NCBI GenBank assembly: GCA_003225655.1
Contig: QIAW01000558.1
Coordinates: 9,908-16,677 of the forward strand
Origin: Acidobacteriota bacterium
Lineage (GTDB): Bacteria > Acidobacteriota > Terriglobia > Terriglobales > Acidobacteriaceae
Direction: 5' to 3'
DNA: 6,770 nt
Part shown: one piece after another, positions 5,944 to 6,770 of the stretch
How the letters are laid out: every line of letters begins with the position of its first letter
Numbering within the stretch: position 1 is the first letter of the stretch
Made by a program: the position numbers and the translations under genes
The notes under the pieces: model-generated
What the model was told of the DNA's origin: nothing
What the model saw: the letters and a program-made list of their open reading frames with translations, nothing else
Database searches by the model: none

Positions 5944-6770
5944 ATCGGCCCAGCGGAAACTTAAAGTCGTATGCCAACGATGTGGAGACACGGTTATGGT
6001 CGGCCGAATAGCCTGCGGCCAGAATGCCACTGCCCACTTGCCGTACTCGCCAATATCGAAAGTCAAGAGAGAGATTCTGGCCCAGCATGCGCGTCATACC
6101 GCCAGCAGCAGAGACATAAGAAAGTGTACGAGGAGCACCCGTAAGGCCTTGGTTGTAGTCATAGGAAGCCATCAGGTCTGCCGTCCACCGCCGTGTCAGT
6201 TGGCGGCGAAATTCCAGTGTCGCGCCCGAGAGTTGCACCGGCCCCAGCACCCCTCCCCCATCACTCACCTTGCGAAATAGGCTTGCGATCAGGCTTGCGC
6301 GCTGCCCACTCCAGTCATAAGTCGCTCCTCCAGCCCAGTGCCAGCTCGATCGTGATGCGGTTTCGCTCCCTGCAATGAAAATGAGCTTTTCCGCGCGGGT
6401 GAAGGAGCGCTGCGGGCCGGCAAAAACAGAGACTCTCATGTTAGACGTGAGCGACACTGTTTGGGTGTAGAAGACAGTCTGTATGAGTGATCGTGACCGG
6501 CTGCCTCCAGAAATAAGGTTCTGCACGTTGTAGTCGAAACCGATCCACATCCTGCGCGTCAGGTGATGGAAGTAAAAGGCATGCCCATTTGCAGAAGTCG
6601 TGTTTTCCGGGATCTGCCGTGGTTGCAGCCCACCGGCGGCGGCGCTGTATCTGACGGTGAAGAACGAGCCGCTTGTGCCCACGATGGTGTGGGCCCCCAG
6701 GGCGTAGGTCAGGTCCAGACCCGCTTGTTCGCTGCTCCTCCGAGCGGTCGGGGAAAGGATGGAATCGTTG
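5942..6770 (-). CDS. Outer-membrane beta-barrel protein, C-terminal part (exopolysaccharide locus)
   Basis: The frame is open to the window edge (about 275 codons visible) and the gene starts beyond it. A GTG at 6682 could be read as a start, but the 29 codons before it are also open and continue the same barrel-like pattern (for example GLDLTYALGAHTIVG), so it is almost certainly internal. Seen: successive amphipathic strands of about ten residues with alternating hydrophobic residues and many aromatics, separated by short Gly/Ser/Asn/Asp turns. Examples are RMWIGFDYNVQN, TADLMASYDYNQ, NLSLDFRYWRVRQ and, near the end, VSTSLAYDFKF. The last strand ends with aromatic residues a few positions before the C-terminus (FKFPLGR), close to but not exactly the usual terminal Phe/Trp insertion signal. 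There is no enzyme motif. Barrel proteins of unknown function are regular members of exosortase A/PEP-CTERM polysaccharide loci, and the 9-base spacing to the chain-length gene places it in the same operon. It could take part in export or anchoring of the polymer; this is inference. Confidence 0.8.
   Translation of the reverse strand, partial: NDSILSPTARRSSEQAGLDLTYALGAHTIVGTSGSFFTVRYSAAAGGLQPRQIPENTTSANGHAFYFHHLTRRMWIGFDYNVQNLISGGSRSRSLIQTVFYTQTVSLTSNMRVSVFAGPQRSFTRAEKLIFIAGSETASRSSWHWAGGATYDWSGQRASLIASLFRKVSDGGGVLGPVQLSGATLEFRRQLTRRWTADLMASYDYNQGLTGAPRTLSYVSAAGGMTRMLGQNLSLDFRYWRVRQVGSGILAAGYSADHNRVSTSLAYDFKFPLGR

Noticed and set aside
5942..6682. GTG at 6682 as the start of the barrel protein
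   Set aside because: The frame is open for 29 further codons to the window edge, with the same strand-and-turn pattern, and no ribosome-binding site precedes this GTG. The gene is partial.

Overview
This window is a compact run of six genes, all on the minus strand, for making and exporting a cell-surface polysaccharide. Transcription runs from high to low coordinates. In that order the genes are: the C-terminal part of an outer-membrane beta-barrel protein (from beyond the window edge to 5942), a Wzz/GumC-type chain-length determinant (5932 to 4337), a cytoplasmic BY-type tyrosine kinase (4333 to 3515), a glutamine-dependent amidotransferase of the asparagine synthase type (3421 to 1226), a GT4 glycosyltransferase (1428 to 199), and the first 52 codons of a nucleotide-sugar dehydrogenase (156 to the edge). 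No RNA gene, mobile element or CRISPR array is visible. The longest stretch without a gene is 93 bases.

The combination of barrel, chain-length protein, separate BY-kinase, 'eps' amidotransferase and GT4 transferase matches the gene neighbourhood that, in many Gram-negative bacteria, accompanies exosortase A (XrtA/EpsH) and PEP-CTERM protein sorting. No exosortase or PEP-CTERM protein lies inside this window, so the link is an inference from family and context. A beta-barrel plus a Wzz-type protein implies a Gram-negative, diderm cell. The moderately GC-rich sequence and gene style would suit Acidobacteriota or a proteobacterium, but taxonomy cannot be fixed from the window.

The genes plausibly work as follows. 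The dehydrogenase supplies a uronic-acid nucleotide sugar. The glycosyltransferase adds a sugar to the growing unit, and the amidotransferase converts a carboxyl group (of a sugar or another precursor) to an amide. The chain-length protein and its tyrosine kinase control polymerisation and export across the inner membrane, and the barrel acts at the outer membrane. The first three genes are very tightly spaced (9 and 3 bases), with ribosome-binding sites inside the end of the preceding gene, which suggests translational coupling.

The clearest oddity is the amidotransferase reading frame. Its recognisable domain ends near residue 630, but the frame runs on for 101 cysteine-rich residues and 203 bases into the glycosyltransferase gene. 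Both other forward frames have stops at 1466-1464 and 1455-1453, just before the glycosyltransferase start. This points to a frameshift or lost stop at the end of the amidotransferase gene.
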